Assembly (NCBI RefSeq): GCF_007830265.1
Contig: NZ_VLKE01000001.1
Span: 5,394,001 to 5,458,000, forward strand
Source: Micromonospora olivasterospora
GTDB lineage: Bacteria > Actinomycetota > Actinomycetes > Mycobacteriales > Micromonosporaceae
Direction: 5' to 3'
Length of the DNA stretch: 64,000 nucleotides
Shown here: piece after piece, positions 7,974-16,247 of the stretch
Layout of the letters: the number at the start of each line of letters is the position of its first letter
Numbering within the stretch: position 1 is the stretch's first letter
Translations under genes and position numbers: made by a program
Notes under the pieces: generated by a model
Seen by the model: the letters and a program-made list of their open reading frames with translations, nothing else
Told to the model about the DNA's origin: nothing
Databases searched by the model: none

Positions 7974-8678
7974 GTGGATCCCGAGGGCGGCAGTGCGGCG
8001 GTGGCGGCGTGGGCGGCGCTGCTGGCCGACCGTACCCGCGCGGCGTTCTGCCTCGCGTTGCTGGACGGACGCGCCTGGACCGTCGGCGAGCTGGCCCGGC
8101 ACGCCGGCGTGGCGGTCTCCACCGCCAGCGAGCACGCCGGCCGGCTCGTCGCCGGCGAACTGGCGGTGCAGGAACGCCAGGGCCGGCACCGCTACCTGCG
8201 ACTCGCCGACGCGCAGTTGGCGTCGCTGATCGAGGCGATCGCGGCCGCCGCGGGGCACCGCCCGCAGCCGGTGCGCTCGCTGTCCGCCGCGCACCGGCGC
8301 CGCGCCCTGGCACACGCGCGCACCTGCTACGACCACCTTGCCGGTGCCGTCGCCGTGGCCGTGGCCGACGCCATGACCGTCAAGGGCATGCTCGCGTGGG
8401 AGCACGGGTTGACCCTGACCAGCCGGGGTGTGGCCTGGCTGACGGAGCTGGGCATCGCCCTGCCGGAGGAGGGGGCACGCCGACGACCGGTGTTGCGCTC
8501 CTGCCTCGACTGGACCGAACGTCGACCCCATCTGGCGGGAACGGCCGGCGCCGCGCTGTGCGACCACGCGTTCGGCGCCGGATGGATCACCCGCATCGGC
8601 ACCAGCCGCGCGGTGAAGGTCACCACCGCCGGCCGGCAGGCCCTGGCCGAACACCTGGACATCACCGATCTCGCCTGA
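7974..8678 (+). CDS. ArsR-type winged-helix transcriptional regulator
   Basis: The first ~80 residues form an ArsR/GntR-like winged helix: AAWAALLADRTRAAFCLALL, GELARHAGVAVSTASEHAGR (helix-turn-helix) and the wing ELAVQERQGRHRYLRL. The remaining ~150 residues match the longer ArsR-like proteins that carry a C-terminal helical domain. No metal-binding Cys cluster typical of arsenic sensors is present, so the ligand is unlikely to be a metalloid. The GTG at 7974 is preferred over GTG 7950 because of the palindrome ending there. Divergent from the flavin reductase, its probable target. Confidence 0.75.
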   Translation: MDPEGGSAAVAAWAALLADRTRAAFCLALLDGRAWTVGELARHAGVAVSTASEHAGRLVAGELAVQERQGRHRYLRLADAQLASLIEAIAAAAGHRPQPVRSLSAAHRRRALAHARTCYDHLAGAVAVAVADAMTVKGMLAWEHGLTLTSRGVAWLTELGIALPEEGARRRPVLRSCLDWTERRPHLAGTAGAALCDHAFGAGWITRIGTSRAVKVTTAGRQALAEHLDITDLA

Positions 8679-8721
8679 CGCGCTTGGCCGGTGGCGGGCC
8701 CGCCGCGGCCGGTGGCCCCGC

Positions 8722-8946
8722 GTGCGCCCGCGCGACGTCGACGGCAGGCCCCAGCCGCACGGCGACCGGCTGCTCGTGGCCCTGGAGGCGGGAGAGGACG
8801 ACGCACCCGACACCCCGGCCGCGCCGGCCCTGCTCGACTACGCCGACGGGCTCGGCGAGGTGGTGCGGGTGGGCGACAACGAGTGGATCGCCCTGCCGGA
8901 CGCCTGGGTCGTCAACGCCCACCGCAGCGCCGCCACTTCCTCCTGA
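8722..8946 (+). CDS. Small acidic hypothetical protein
   Basis: A 74-residue frame beginning at GTG 8722 encodes an acidic protein ending GEVVRVGDNEWIALPDAWVV, with codon usage like the real genes (GC-rich third positions). It lies 43 nt after the regulator stop on the same strand. No family recognised; a longer Arg-rich frame over the same bases is a shadow. Confidence 0.45.
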   Translation: MRPRDVDGRPQPHGDRLLVALEAGEDDAPDTPAAPALLDYADGLGEVVRVGDNEWIALPDAWVVNAHRSAATSS

Positions 8947-9017
8947 AGCCCCGACACGCCGAGGCCTGAATGCACGTCAGTTTTGGATGGGCCCGTCGGA
9001 TGCGACACACTGCCCGG

Positions 9018-10562
9018 GTGAGTCCAGTGAGCCGTAATCGACGCCGCAACGGGAAGAAGCGAACCGTACGGAGCGGTGCGCCGCTCGCCGTGGTGGGCGC
9101 GCCGGAGGAGTGCGACTGCCCCTACTGCACCGGCGCCCTGCCCGAGCCGGAGCAGCTCGCCGACCTACTTGCGCAGTCGGTCGACATCGACGCCCTGCGG
9201 GATCCGCTCGAGCTGGAGATCGCCGCCTCGATGCTGCTGGCGATCGGGACCGCCCTCGGCGACGACTTCGACCAGGCGTTGCTGCAGTTGTTCGTGCCGC
9301 GGTTCGAGGCGCAGTCCACCCCGGAGGCGCGGGCGATGCTGGCGGGTATCGCCGCGATCACCGAAGGTGAGGTCAGCCGGGTCGCCGCGGAGGCGGCCCG
9401 CCGGCTCGCCGCCGCCGGCGTACCCGCGCCGCCCTGGCTCGCCGAGCTGGAAGCCCCGGTCAGGGTGGAGGAGTGCCGCCGCTTCACCGGGCCGGAGGGA
9501 CTGACGTTCCTGCTGGCCGGCAGGTTCCAGCGGGCCGGTCGGCGGCATGCTGTCTTCGTTCTCCTGGACGACTGCGACTGTGGTGCCGCCAGCCAGATCC
9601 TGTCGATCGACGCGGACCAGTGGGACGAGGCGCGGGAGTCGCTCCTGTCCGACCTGCGTGCCGGCGGCGTCGACGTCACGGAGGAGAAGCTGCGGCCGGC
9701 GGACTTCCGCCGCGCCGTGGAGGACGCGCTGGACGCCCGCGCCGAGCACGACGAGGTCGACCCCGAACCGCTGGACGAACTCGTCGACGAGGACGGCCCC
9801 GCCTATCCGCCCCTGGCCCTGCTGCTGCGCAGTCGGATGCGGGCGCTCCCCGCGCCCCGACGCAAGCGGCCTCGCCCGCGCGACGGCGAACCGGACATCG
9901 CCGCGATCTCCGCGCTGCTCGACATCCTGGCCCAGCCCCGGCGCGGCGCTGCCCTGCCGGCCCAGCGCCGTCCCGCCGGCCTGCCGGCGAAGCGCAAGAA
10001 GTCGGACGGGCCGGCGCCGATCTACCAGATCAAGGTGGGCCTGCGGGGCGCGCGCCCGCCGATCTGGCGGCGTCTCGAGGTGCCCGCCGACGTCAGTCTC
10101 GCCCGGCTGCACGAGCTGATCCAGGTCGCCTTCGACTGGTACGACACCCACCTGCACGTCTTCGAGACCGCGTACGGCAGCTTCGGTCGTCCCGACGCCG
10201 ACCTCGGCCACCGCGCCGCGTCCCGGGTCACCCTGGAGCAGGTCGCCCCCGCCGTCGGGGACAAGCTGCGCTACACGTACGACTTCGGCGACTCCTGGGA
10301 ACACGACATCGTCGTGGAGAAGACCCTCGACCGGGACCCGTCGGTGACGTACCCGCGCTGTGTCGGCGGGCGGCGCGCGGCGCCGCCGGAGGACTGCGGC
10401 GGAGTGTGGGGGTACGCGGAGCTGGTGGAGATCCTCGGCGACCCCGCCCACCCGGAGCACCGGGACAGGCTGGACTGGCTGGGCCTGGACGACCCGACGG
10501 ACTTCGACCCGGCCCGCTTCGACGCGAAGGCGGTGACCGCAGCCCTGCCGCAGCAGCGGTAG
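9018..10562 (+). CDS. Plasmid pRiA4b ORF-3 family protein
   Basis: The C-terminal ~185 residues match the pRiA4b ORF-3-like domain: YQIKVGLRGARPPIWRRLEV, LHELIQVAFDWYDTHLHVF, YDFGDSWEHDIVVEKTL and the Cys-containing YPRCVGGRRAAPPEDCGG. The N-terminal ~330 residues hold a CDCPYCTGALPEP segment resembling a small zinc-binding motif and a helical region. The domain is common in actinobacteria and on plasmids; its biochemical role is unsettled. Start: GTG 9018 (SPVSRNRRRNGKK) gives a basic N-terminus typical of this group; ATG 8970 would add unusual residues. Monocistronic by appearance. Confidence 0.8.
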   Translation: MSPVSRNRRRNGKKRTVRSGAPLAVVGAPEECDCPYCTGALPEPEQLADLLAQSVDIDALRDPLELEIAASMLLAIGTALGDDFDQALLQLFVPRFEAQSTPEARAMLAGIAAITEGEVSRVAAEAARRLAAAGVPAPPWLAELEAPVRVEECRRFTGPEGLTFLLAGRFQRAGRRHAVFVLLDDCDCGAASQILSIDADQWDEARESLLSDLRAGGVDVTEEKLRPADFRRAVEDALDARAEHDEVDPEPLDELVDEDGPAYPPLALLLRSRMRALPAPRRKRPRPRDGEPDIAAISALLDILAQPRRGAALPAQRRPAGLPAKRKKSDGPAPIYQIKVGLRGARPPIWRRLEVPADVSLARLHELIQVAFDWYDTHLHVFETAYGSFGRPDADLGHRAASRVTLEQVAPAVGDKLRYTYDFGDSWEHDIVVEKTLDRDPSVTYPRCVGGRRAAPPEDCGGVWGYAELVEILGDPAHPEHRDRLDWLGLDDPTDFDPARFDAKAVTAALPQQR

Positions 10563-10636
10563 TACCCAGCCGCTCATGATCGTTGACGGCCCAGCGACCC
10601 GACACGCCGACGACAACGCCGCTCAACCGCCAACCT

Positions 10637-10846
10637 TCAACCGAGCCCCGCGAGCTGGACGTAGATTTCGCGCTTGACGGTTGCGTTGCCGCGCCGGTCG
10701 AGGACGTAGCCGGTCAGCCAGACCCAGCCGGCGTACGTCGGGCGGTCGCAGACCGAGACGACGCGGAAGGTCAGGGCGCGGTCCCCGGCGAACTGCACCG
10801 AGGCGCGGCCGTCGATGCGGAGCAGGTCGCCGGGGCGGGGCCGCAC
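10637..10846 (-). CDS. Small conserved protein coupled to a DivIVA-domain gene
   Basis: This 69-residue protein reads RPRPGDLLRIDGRASVQFAG and ends TVKREIYVQLAGLG, a compact beta-rich sequence. Its GTG start at 10846 is 2 nt after the stop of the DivIVA-domain gene, so the two are co-translated. No family name recognised. The conserved pairing suggests a role in the same cell-pole or envelope context, which is only inference. Confidence 0.6.
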   Translation of the reverse strand: MRPRPGDLLRIDGRASVQFAGDRALTFRVVSVCDRPTYAGWVWLTGYVLDRRGNATVKREIYVQLAGLG

Positions 10847-10848
10847 CG

Positions 10849-11127
10849 CTACCAGGGCCCTTCGTTGGGTTGGCGGCACTCGCGGGCGTGCATCGTCTGC
10901 CAGTCGCGCAGCGCCCGCTTGATCCGGTCGTTCTCCTGGCTGAGCCTCCGTACCTGCTGGTGCAGGTCGTTCAGCTCGTCGGCGACCCGGGCCTGGAACT
11001 CGCGTACCTGGTCGGGGTCGAAGCCCCGGCGGCGCGGGTCGAACGCGCGGCTGCGCACCTCGTGCGGGGTCATGCGGGCCGGGCGACCGGTCCCGTAGAG
11101 CTGGCCACCTCGATACACCTGGGCCAC
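10849..11127 (-). CDS. DivIVA-domain protein
   Basis: A 92-residue protein with a DivIVA-type region: TPHEVRSRAFDPRRRGFDPD (the start of the DivIVA lipid-binding motif, here lacking the usual preceding hydrophobic tip) followed by a coiled coil, VREFQARVADELNDLHQQVR. GTG start at 11127 has a ggaaagg box 8 nt upstream. Full DivIVA/Wag31 is longer and organises polar growth; this short form probably interacts with coiled-coil partners at the membrane or pole. It is followed by a coupled 69-residue gene. Confidence 0.75.
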   Translation of the reverse strand: MAQVYRGGQLYGTGRPARMTPHEVRSRAFDPRRRGFDPDQVREFQARVADELNDLHQQVRRLSQENDRIKRALRDWQTMHARECRQPNEGPW

Positions 11128-11325
11128 GACGATCCTTTCCGGAGCAGGCGAGGGCGCGGAGGGGTGAAGCGGTGGGTCTGGAAGGGCGGGCCGTCCGCAT
11201 GCCGGCGCGGACGGCCCGCCCGCTCCGCCACCGCAGCCCAGTTCGGCGGTACGACAGCGGAGCAGTCCGGTGGGTCGGGACGGGCACGCACACCCGCCCC
11301 GACCAGGGGGATGAGCCGATCTCGT

Positions 11326-11437
11326 TGCCACGCGAGGAGCGGCTCGTGATCAACCATATATGCCTAAGTTGCGGAAAGCAACGCTTGGTTGTCCAGCGAG
11401 TGCGTGTCGTGATCAAATTGGCGTGCCACGCGAGGAG
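11326..11437 (+). repeat. Two pairs of short direct repeats upstream of a GntR gene
   Basis: The 14-mer tgccacgcgaggag occurs at 11326-11339 and 11424-11437, and tcgtgatcaa at 11344-11353 and 11407-11416. The second 14-mer includes the ribosome-binding site of the GntR gene at 11442. Between them is a small hairpin around gttgcggaaagcaac (about 11369-11383). The first copy is followed by an in-frame GTG (11347), so it could be an alternative start with the same leader. The arrangement suggests a duplicated control region. Confidence 0.5.
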
Positions 11438-11441
11438 TGCC

Positions 11442-11681
11442 ATGCCACAGACACCGGACTACATCCGGATCTCAAACGAGATCATCAACGACCTGCACAC
11501 CGGAAAGGTGCAGTCGGGGGACAAGTTACCGTCGATCGCGGAGATGGCTGACCGCTTCGAGGTCAGCTCATCGACGATCCAGATGGTCTATGTGCGGCTG
11601 GAGGCGCTGCGCGTCATTCGGCGACACCAGGGCAAGGGCGTCTTCATCACCGACCCGAAAACCTGGATGCGTGAGCCGTAG
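11442..11681 (+). CDS. Short GntR-family regulator (DNA-binding domain only)
   Basis: The 79-residue product is essentially a GntR winged helix: YIRISNEIINDLHTGKVQSG, DKLPSIAEMADRFEVSSSTI and VIRRHQGKGVFI. The C-terminal effector domain found in most GntR proteins is absent; the stop follows MREP closely. ATG 11442 follows a gaggag box. Short GntR proteins of this kind are common beside mobile and defence genes of actinomycetes. Here it precedes a pglX remnant. Confidence 0.8.
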   Translation: MPQTPDYIRISNEIINDLHTGKVQSGDKLPSIAEMADRFEVSSSTIQMVYVRLEALRVIRRHQGKGVFITDPKTWMREP

Positions 11682-11753
11682 GTAGCCGCCCGGCTACGGA
11701 CACGGGCTCTACGGGTGGCGCTGTCCCAGTGGTCAGCCGACCAGAGTCTTTGC

Positions 11754-12044
11754 GTGATCGACCGGAACTGCTCTTGTCCGACCTGCAGAAGCAGGCCAAG
11801 AACCTGGAGAAGGACCTGCGGGGGCAGGCCGAGTCGGTCGAGGAGGTGCGCTCCAAGCTGCGTGGCGAGTACGACCATGCCTTCAAGGTCGGGCGTACCG
11901 CCGCCACATGGGTGGGGTTCGTCGCCGGCGGACATCTACGCCAGCTTCCTCGCCGAGACCACCAACCGGCTGCACCTCACCGACGAGGCGTTGACGTCGT
12001 GGCGCCCGCCGAAGGCGACCCGTGGCCGCAAGGCGAAGGCGTGA
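11754..12044 (+). pseudogene. pglX: BREX-2 pglX remnant with a large internal deletion
   Basis: A GTG at 11754 would begin V-I-D-R, and after one missing base near 11764 the frame reads ELLLSDLQKQAKNLEKDL and EYDHAFKVGRTAATW, the pattern I associate with the N-terminus of PglX, the adenine methyltransferase of BREX-2 (phage growth limitation) systems. Around 11920 the sequence jumps to another frame reading DIYASFLAETTNRLHLTDEA then SWRPPKATRGRKAKA and a stop, which looks like the C-terminal tail of a similar large protein. Over 1,000 catalytic residues would be missing between. The family assignment is from remembered sequence pattern. No other BREX-2 genes are visible. Confidence 0.5.
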
Positions 12045-12108
12045 CCATCAGATCCGAGCGGCTCTACGAACCGTCTATCGTGGACGTCAGTTTGGGAAGG
12101 GACAAGGC

Positions 12109-13425
12109 GTGACCGTTGATAACGAGGCAGCCCGGCCAGTGTGGACCCTGGCTACGGAGGCCGTGAACCTGCCGAACGTGGTGAGCGATGAAGGTATGAC
12201 GCCGGCCCGACTCGCCGAACTGCGGACAGCACTGGCGGCACTTGCAGATTCCCCCATCGCGACGCTGGAAGCGCATCCGCTGCCGACCAAGCGCGATCGG
12301 AAGGGCGGGATTCCGCTCCAGGCAGCCAGTCCGCTCGCCCAGCAGTTGTCGCACCTCGTGACTCAGACAGCGAAGTCGGCGCCTCCGACGCTGAACGTCG
12401 CCGCCACCGGTGAAGTGCTCTACCGGTTTGTGGTGCCGGCGAAGGTCGCCGCGCAGGTCGGTAAGGGGCTCTTTCGGCCCATGGCTGCCAAGACACTTGC
12501 CGGAGGTATTCGCGGCCCGCTGGTCGACTCCGCCGGCCGCATCGTAGCCGGTGGCACGTTCGTGCCCGTTGCTGGCAAGGCCGCTGTTGCGGGCGCGGCA
12601 ACCGGCTCGGCCACGACGGCTGGCGTGGCTGTGGCCAGCGCCGGAGCGTTGACAGTGGCCGCGCCACTTGTGCTGATGGCGGTGGCGGTCGGCGTCAGCG
12701 CCTACGCCGATCAGCAACGCCAGAAAGCCATCGAGCGGATCACCGACCTGCTGGAGCAGTTGCACGAGGACAAACTTGAGAATGAACGCAGCGAGTTGGG
12801 CGGTTGTCGCGACGCGATCGACAAGGCAACGTCGGTTCTCCTCGACCAGGGCAGGGTCGGCCTGTCGCTGGGGCTGGATTCCTCGTCGTACGCGATCAGC
12901 AAGGCGATCGAAAAAGCCGAGCACCGGCTCTCAAAATGGCAGGACGCGCTGGACAAGCTGCCCGACGGCCCGGTCGAAGTCGGTGCGTTGACGGAGTCGT
13001 TCCCCGGTATCAACGGGGAAGGCGGCAAATTCCGCGCGCACGTGGAGCTGGCCCGACTCGCCATCGCTTTCAAGCGCCGAGTGATCGTGCTTCAAGCAGT
13101 CGAACACGCTCAGTTAGTGGGAGCGGACAATCCGTTCAAAAGTTTCATCGGAACTCTGCGCGACGACGAGCGCCGCGTCGACGAGTTGGAGTCAGGCATC
13201 AACTCAGTCCTGCTTCGACTGTCAACTCTCGAGTTGAAGCGTTACGGCGGTTTCCGGAGCATCATGTTCACCCAGGGTGAGGTCGACGACCTACTCAAAG
13301 CCGTATATCGTCTTCGTGCCCTGGGCGATGGCCTCAACCTGGGAACCCGCCGAGCTGACGTTGCGATCGAGATTGAGCGAAGCGGCGACGGATCGCTCGT
13401 AGTGTTCCCTGCAGTCGCTGCCTGA
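12109..13425 (+). CDS. Unknown membrane-associated, coiled-coil protein
   Basis: The 438-residue product is not recognised. Residues about 110-215 are Ala/Gly/Val-rich with a hydrophobic stretch (ALTVAAPLVLMAVAVGVSAY) long enough to cross the membrane, preceded by a glycine-rich segment (GTFVPVAGKAAVAGAATGSA). The rest is charged and helical, with coiled-coil-like segments such as RITDLLEQLHEDKLENERSE. GTG 12109 has an aaggga box 7-8 nt upstream. It lies between the pglX remnant and the Fic gene. A pore-forming or membrane-acting effector would fit, but this is speculation. Confidence 0.65.
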   Translation: MTVDNEAARPVWTLATEAVNLPNVVSDEGMTPARLAELRTALAALADSPIATLEAHPLPTKRDRKGGIPLQAASPLAQQLSHLVTQTAKSAPPTLNVAATGEVLYRFVVPAKVAAQVGKGLFRPMAAKTLAGGIRGPLVDSAGRIVAGGTFVPVAGKAAVAGAATGSATTAGVAVASAGALTVAAPLVLMAVAVGVSAYADQQRQKAIERITDLLEQLHEDKLENERSELGGCRDAIDKATSVLLDQGRVGLSLGLDSSSYAISKAIEKAEHRLSKWQDALDKLPDGPVEVGALTESFPGINGEGGKFRAHVELARLAIAFKRRVIVLQAVEHAQLVGADNPFKSFIGTLRDDERRVDELESGINSVLLRLSTLELKRYGGFRSIMFTQGEVDDLLKAVYRLRALGDGLNLGTRRADVAIEIERSGDGSLVVFPAVAA

Positions 13426-13576
13426 GGCGGCAGCCGCCGTCGGTGGGCTGCTTGACCGGGGGTTTGATGCCGTTCGCCGCCCTCTGGGGGCACGTGACCT
13501 GCGACGGATTCCGCTGTAGGCCGCGCCAGCGTGGCAGCCGGTAGAAGCCGAGGGGGCCGACGGTAGGCTTCGGCCT

Positions 13577-15055
13577 GTGGCAACGGAGCTTCCCTGGCGA
13601 AGTGTCGAGCCGCTTCCCGAGCTGAACGGCGACGTGGCCGAGCTGCTGGCCGCCATCGGGAGCCTCCGTCGGGTGTGGGAGGAGAATCTCTCCGTCGCAA
13701 CGCCCGAAGAAGTGGAGGAAGCGCGGAAGCGCAGCCTCCGCCGGCACGCCATCGAGACCGGCGTCATCGAGCGTCTCTACGACGTCGACTGGGACGTGAC
13801 GGAGGCGCTGGTCGCCGAAGGGTTGACCCTTGAGGCGGCGGCAGGCAAAGGCGGAATCACCGAGGACACCCTCGCGGTTATCCGGGATCAGTACTCCGCA
13901 CTCGACTACCTGGCGAAGGCGGCTCGCGGTGACACGAGCCTGACACTCCAGTTCATTCGGGAGTTGCACGTCCTGATCACGCGGAACCAGCCGACCTACG
14001 ACGCGATGGACCAGTTCGGCCGTATCGTCAAGGTTCCGTTGCCGCACGGAGAATGGAAGAAGCAAGCGAACTCGGTCACCCGTGACGACGGTACCCGCAT
14101 CAGCTTCGTGCCTCCCGAGCACGTGCAGTCGGAGATGGAACTGCTTGTCGCGCGCTACGAGGAGGCGGCGTCCGCGCATCCGCTGGTTCGGGCCGCCTGG
14201 CTGCACCATCGGTTCATCTGTATACACCCGTTCGCCGACGGTAACGGCCGCGTCGCCCGGGCACTGACCCTGCTGGTGCTGCTGCAGGCGCGCTACGCCC
14301 CGCTCGTGGTGGATCGGCGTCAGCGGGCGGACTACATCGCGGCGCTCGACAGGGCGAACGACGGCGACCTGCGGCCGCTGGTCCGCTTCTTCGCGCGATT
14401 GGAACGCATCGCGCTCACCTCCGAACTCACACGGCCCGTCGAGGTCGCGCCAGCGGGGGAGAGCGCGGTCGAGGTTGCCCGTGCGTACGCCCAACGGCTG
14501 CGCATCCTCGTGGAGAAGAGGAACGACAAGCAGGGCCAACAGGCGCGGGCGCTCGCGAAGGACGTGCACGGCAAGCTCGTCGGATACCTGCAGGGCGTTC
14601 GTGAGCAGTTCCAGGACGCGTTCCGCGCGGTCGACGGCGAGGCCAAGGCGACGGTCATCCAGGCCATCCCGCCCGAGGAGCGGGCCCTCTGGTGGCGCGC
14701 TCAACTCGTCCGTACCGCGAATGCGGTGGACTTCTACAGCAACCTGCGGGAGGGAAGCTGGTGGGCGCAGTTGCGGCTGACCGTCCTCGGGCAGACCCTG
14801 CGCTATGTCGTGGCGGTGCAGAAGGTCGGTCGAGGCGAGACGGGCGTGCTCGCGGTAACGACCTTCGCCGAGTCGGTGGAGAACCACGCGGACGCAGAGC
14901 ACACGCGTGCCGTACCGTTGCTGAATTCCACCCCGGACGACAGCGTCACGTTGATCTACAGTGACTCGGCGGATGCTCGTTGGTCGGACGTGTGTGAGTT
15001 GGTGGACCGGACGCTGGCGGCCGCCATCGCGGGCTTCAGCAACGGTTTGGGATAA
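13577..15055 (+). CDS. Fic-domain protein (putative AMP-transferase)
   Basis: The Fic signature HPFADGNGRVAR is at residues 217-228, complete with catalytic His217 and the anion-binding GNGR loop, so the protein should be able to transfer AMP or another nucleotide moiety to hydroxyl groups. An N-terminal helix with RRHAIETGVIERLY (about 54-67) resembles the auto-inhibitory motif of class II Fic proteins, its Glu occluding the ATP site. The ~220 residues after the Fic core are helical and of unknown role. GTG start at 13577. The 150-bp gap upstream (13426-13576) has no gene I can support. No separate small antitoxin is adjacent, consistent with internal inhibition. Confidence 0.85.
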   Translation: MATELPWRSVEPLPELNGDVAELLAAIGSLRRVWEENLSVATPEEVEEARKRSLRRHAIETGVIERLYDVDWDVTEALVAEGLTLEAAAGKGGITEDTLAVIRDQYSALDYLAKAARGDTSLTLQFIRELHVLITRNQPTYDAMDQFGRIVKVPLPHGEWKKQANSVTRDDGTRISFVPPEHVQSEMELLVARYEEAASAHPLVRAAWLHHRFICIHPFADGNGRVARALTLLVLLQARYAPLVVDRRQRADYIAALDRANDGDLRPLVRFFARLERIALTSELTRPVEVAPAGESAVEVARAYAQRLRILVEKRNDKQGQQARALAKDVHGKLVGYLQGVREQFQDAFRAVDGEAKATVIQAIPPEERALWWRAQLVRTANAVDFYSNLREGSWWAQLRLTVLGQTLRYVVAVQKVGRGETGVLAVTTFAESVENHADAEHTRAVPLLNSTPDDSVTLIYSDSADARWSDVCELVDRTLAAAIAGFSNGLG

Positions 15056-15238
15056 GCGCTCACCTCACGATCCGGACCTGCGAGGGGTAGCGATCCGACC
15101 GCCAGTTTGGACCTTACGGGTAACCCGTTCAGCTTCGTCCGCTTCTCGACGCCGAGGATTGACCGCGTCGCTGGGGATGGTTCGACGTCGATTCCTTTCG
15201 GTAGGGTGGTGCCTCCATGACGTACGAGGGGATGCGAC

Positions 15239-15859
15239 GTGGACAAGCCCGGCAGTGTGTTCTGTGTCGAGGGGCAGTGGGGCGACGACCTGGCTGAGCG
15301 CGGTTCGGTGCTGCCGACGTTGGAGCTGTTGGAGCGACTGCGCAGAATCCGCTTCATCCATCGGGACGTGGCAACGCCCGGCGAGCTGCGCTTCTACCTC
15401 GACCAGTGGTTGTCGCGGAAGTGCACCGCCTACAACGTCGGCATCTTCGCCATGGACGGAGGGCCCGGTCGCCTCTGCCTCTCGGGGCAGCATGAGCTGG
15501 ATCTGGCCGAAATCGTGAGCTGGCTGCGGGGCCGATGCGAGGGCAAGCGACTCTACTTCGACTGCGGTGCGATCCTGCGGCTCTCTGAGACCGCCCTCGT
15601 GGAGATCCTGGAGGAGACAGGAGCGTCGATGGTGTGCGGTTTCACCAGGACCATCGACTGGGTCGGGTCGTCCGCGTTCGACACCGTCCTCGTCGACCGG
15701 CTGGCCAACGGCCGTAGGGCCAACAGCGTCGAGCAGTTGGTGCGAACCGCCCGGTGGGCGCCCTTGGCGCAGCACCTCGGATTCCGCATGATCTACCAGC
15801 ACTCTCAGGGGCCACGGATACCCGCGATGAGGCGGCCGGAGCCGGTCGTGCCGGTCTGA
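15239..15859 (+). CDS. DUF6642-like protein
   Basis: The 206-residue protein begins GSVFCVEGQWGDDLAERGSV and continues RFIHRDVATPGELRFYLDQW, YNVGIFAMDGGPGRLCLSG and GKRLYFDCGAILRLS, then DWVGSSAFDTVLVDRLANG. This matches my memory of DUF6642, which has a caspase/CHAT-like layout with a His-Gly after the central strand and a Cys after the next. In this copy the expected His position is Asp (FAMDGG), while the Cys (FDC) is present, so catalytic activity is doubtful. GTG 15239 follows a gagggg box. It precedes the secretion-linked toxin triad by 80 nt. Confidence 0.6.
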   Translation: MDKPGSVFCVEGQWGDDLAERGSVLPTLELLERLRRIRFIHRDVATPGELRFYLDQWLSRKCTAYNVGIFAMDGGPGRLCLSGQHELDLAEIVSWLRGRCEGKRLYFDCGAILRLSETALVEILEETGASMVCGFTRTIDWVGSSAFDTVLVDRLANGRRANSVEQLVRTARWAPLAQHLGFRMIYQHSQGPRIPAMRRPEPVVPV

Positions 15860-15938
15860 GGCGTCGAGCAGGAAGACACCACGGGGAGGGAAGACCAACA
15901 GTGATGGATGCGCGCTTCCGACGGCATCGGGTCGACCT

Positions 15939-16247
15939 GTGAGGGATGGCTTGGAGGTCGACGCCTGGTCGCTCCGAGCGCACTCGTCGGCGGTCGACGA
16001 CTGCGCCGATGCGGTCGAGCGGTGCCGTCACGCGGCTTCCACGATCGAGCTGGGGCGCGCTGCGTACGGTCGGCTCTGTCAGATGATTCCGCACCTGCTT
16101 GAGCCGGTGCATGAGGCCGTCGTCGACAGCCTCGGGGAGACGGCGTGCGAGATGCAGCGTGCGGCTGACGCACTGCGTGCGGTCGCCGACCGGTACGACC
16201 AGGGCGACCAGCGTGCGGCCATCCGGTTCGGTGGCGGGGAACGGTGA
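15939..16247 (+). CDS. EspC-like type VII secretion-associated small protein
   Basis: The 102-residue protein is an all-helical hairpin, VDAWSLRAHSSAVDDCADAV then a polar turn and CEMQRAADALRAVADRY, matching the EspC/DUF2580-type and WXG100-like proteins that partner ESX (type VII) substrates. It lacks a strict WXG. Its stop overlaps the GTG start of the following WXG-domain toxin (GTGA), as is usual when a small helical partner is co-translated with a large T7 effector. Likely role: heterodimer partner/targeting factor for the toxin. Confidence 0.65.
   Translation: MRDGLEVDAWSLRAHSSAVDDCADAVERCRHAASTIELGRAAYGRLCQMIPHLLEPVHEAVVDSLGETACEMQRAADALRAVADRYDQGDQRAAIRFGGGER

Noticed and set aside
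13426..13576. Minus-strand reading with QVTCPQRAANGIKPPVKQPT as a gene fragment
   Set aside because: Short, no start or recognisable family, and the frame continues antisense to the Fic gene; not enough to call.
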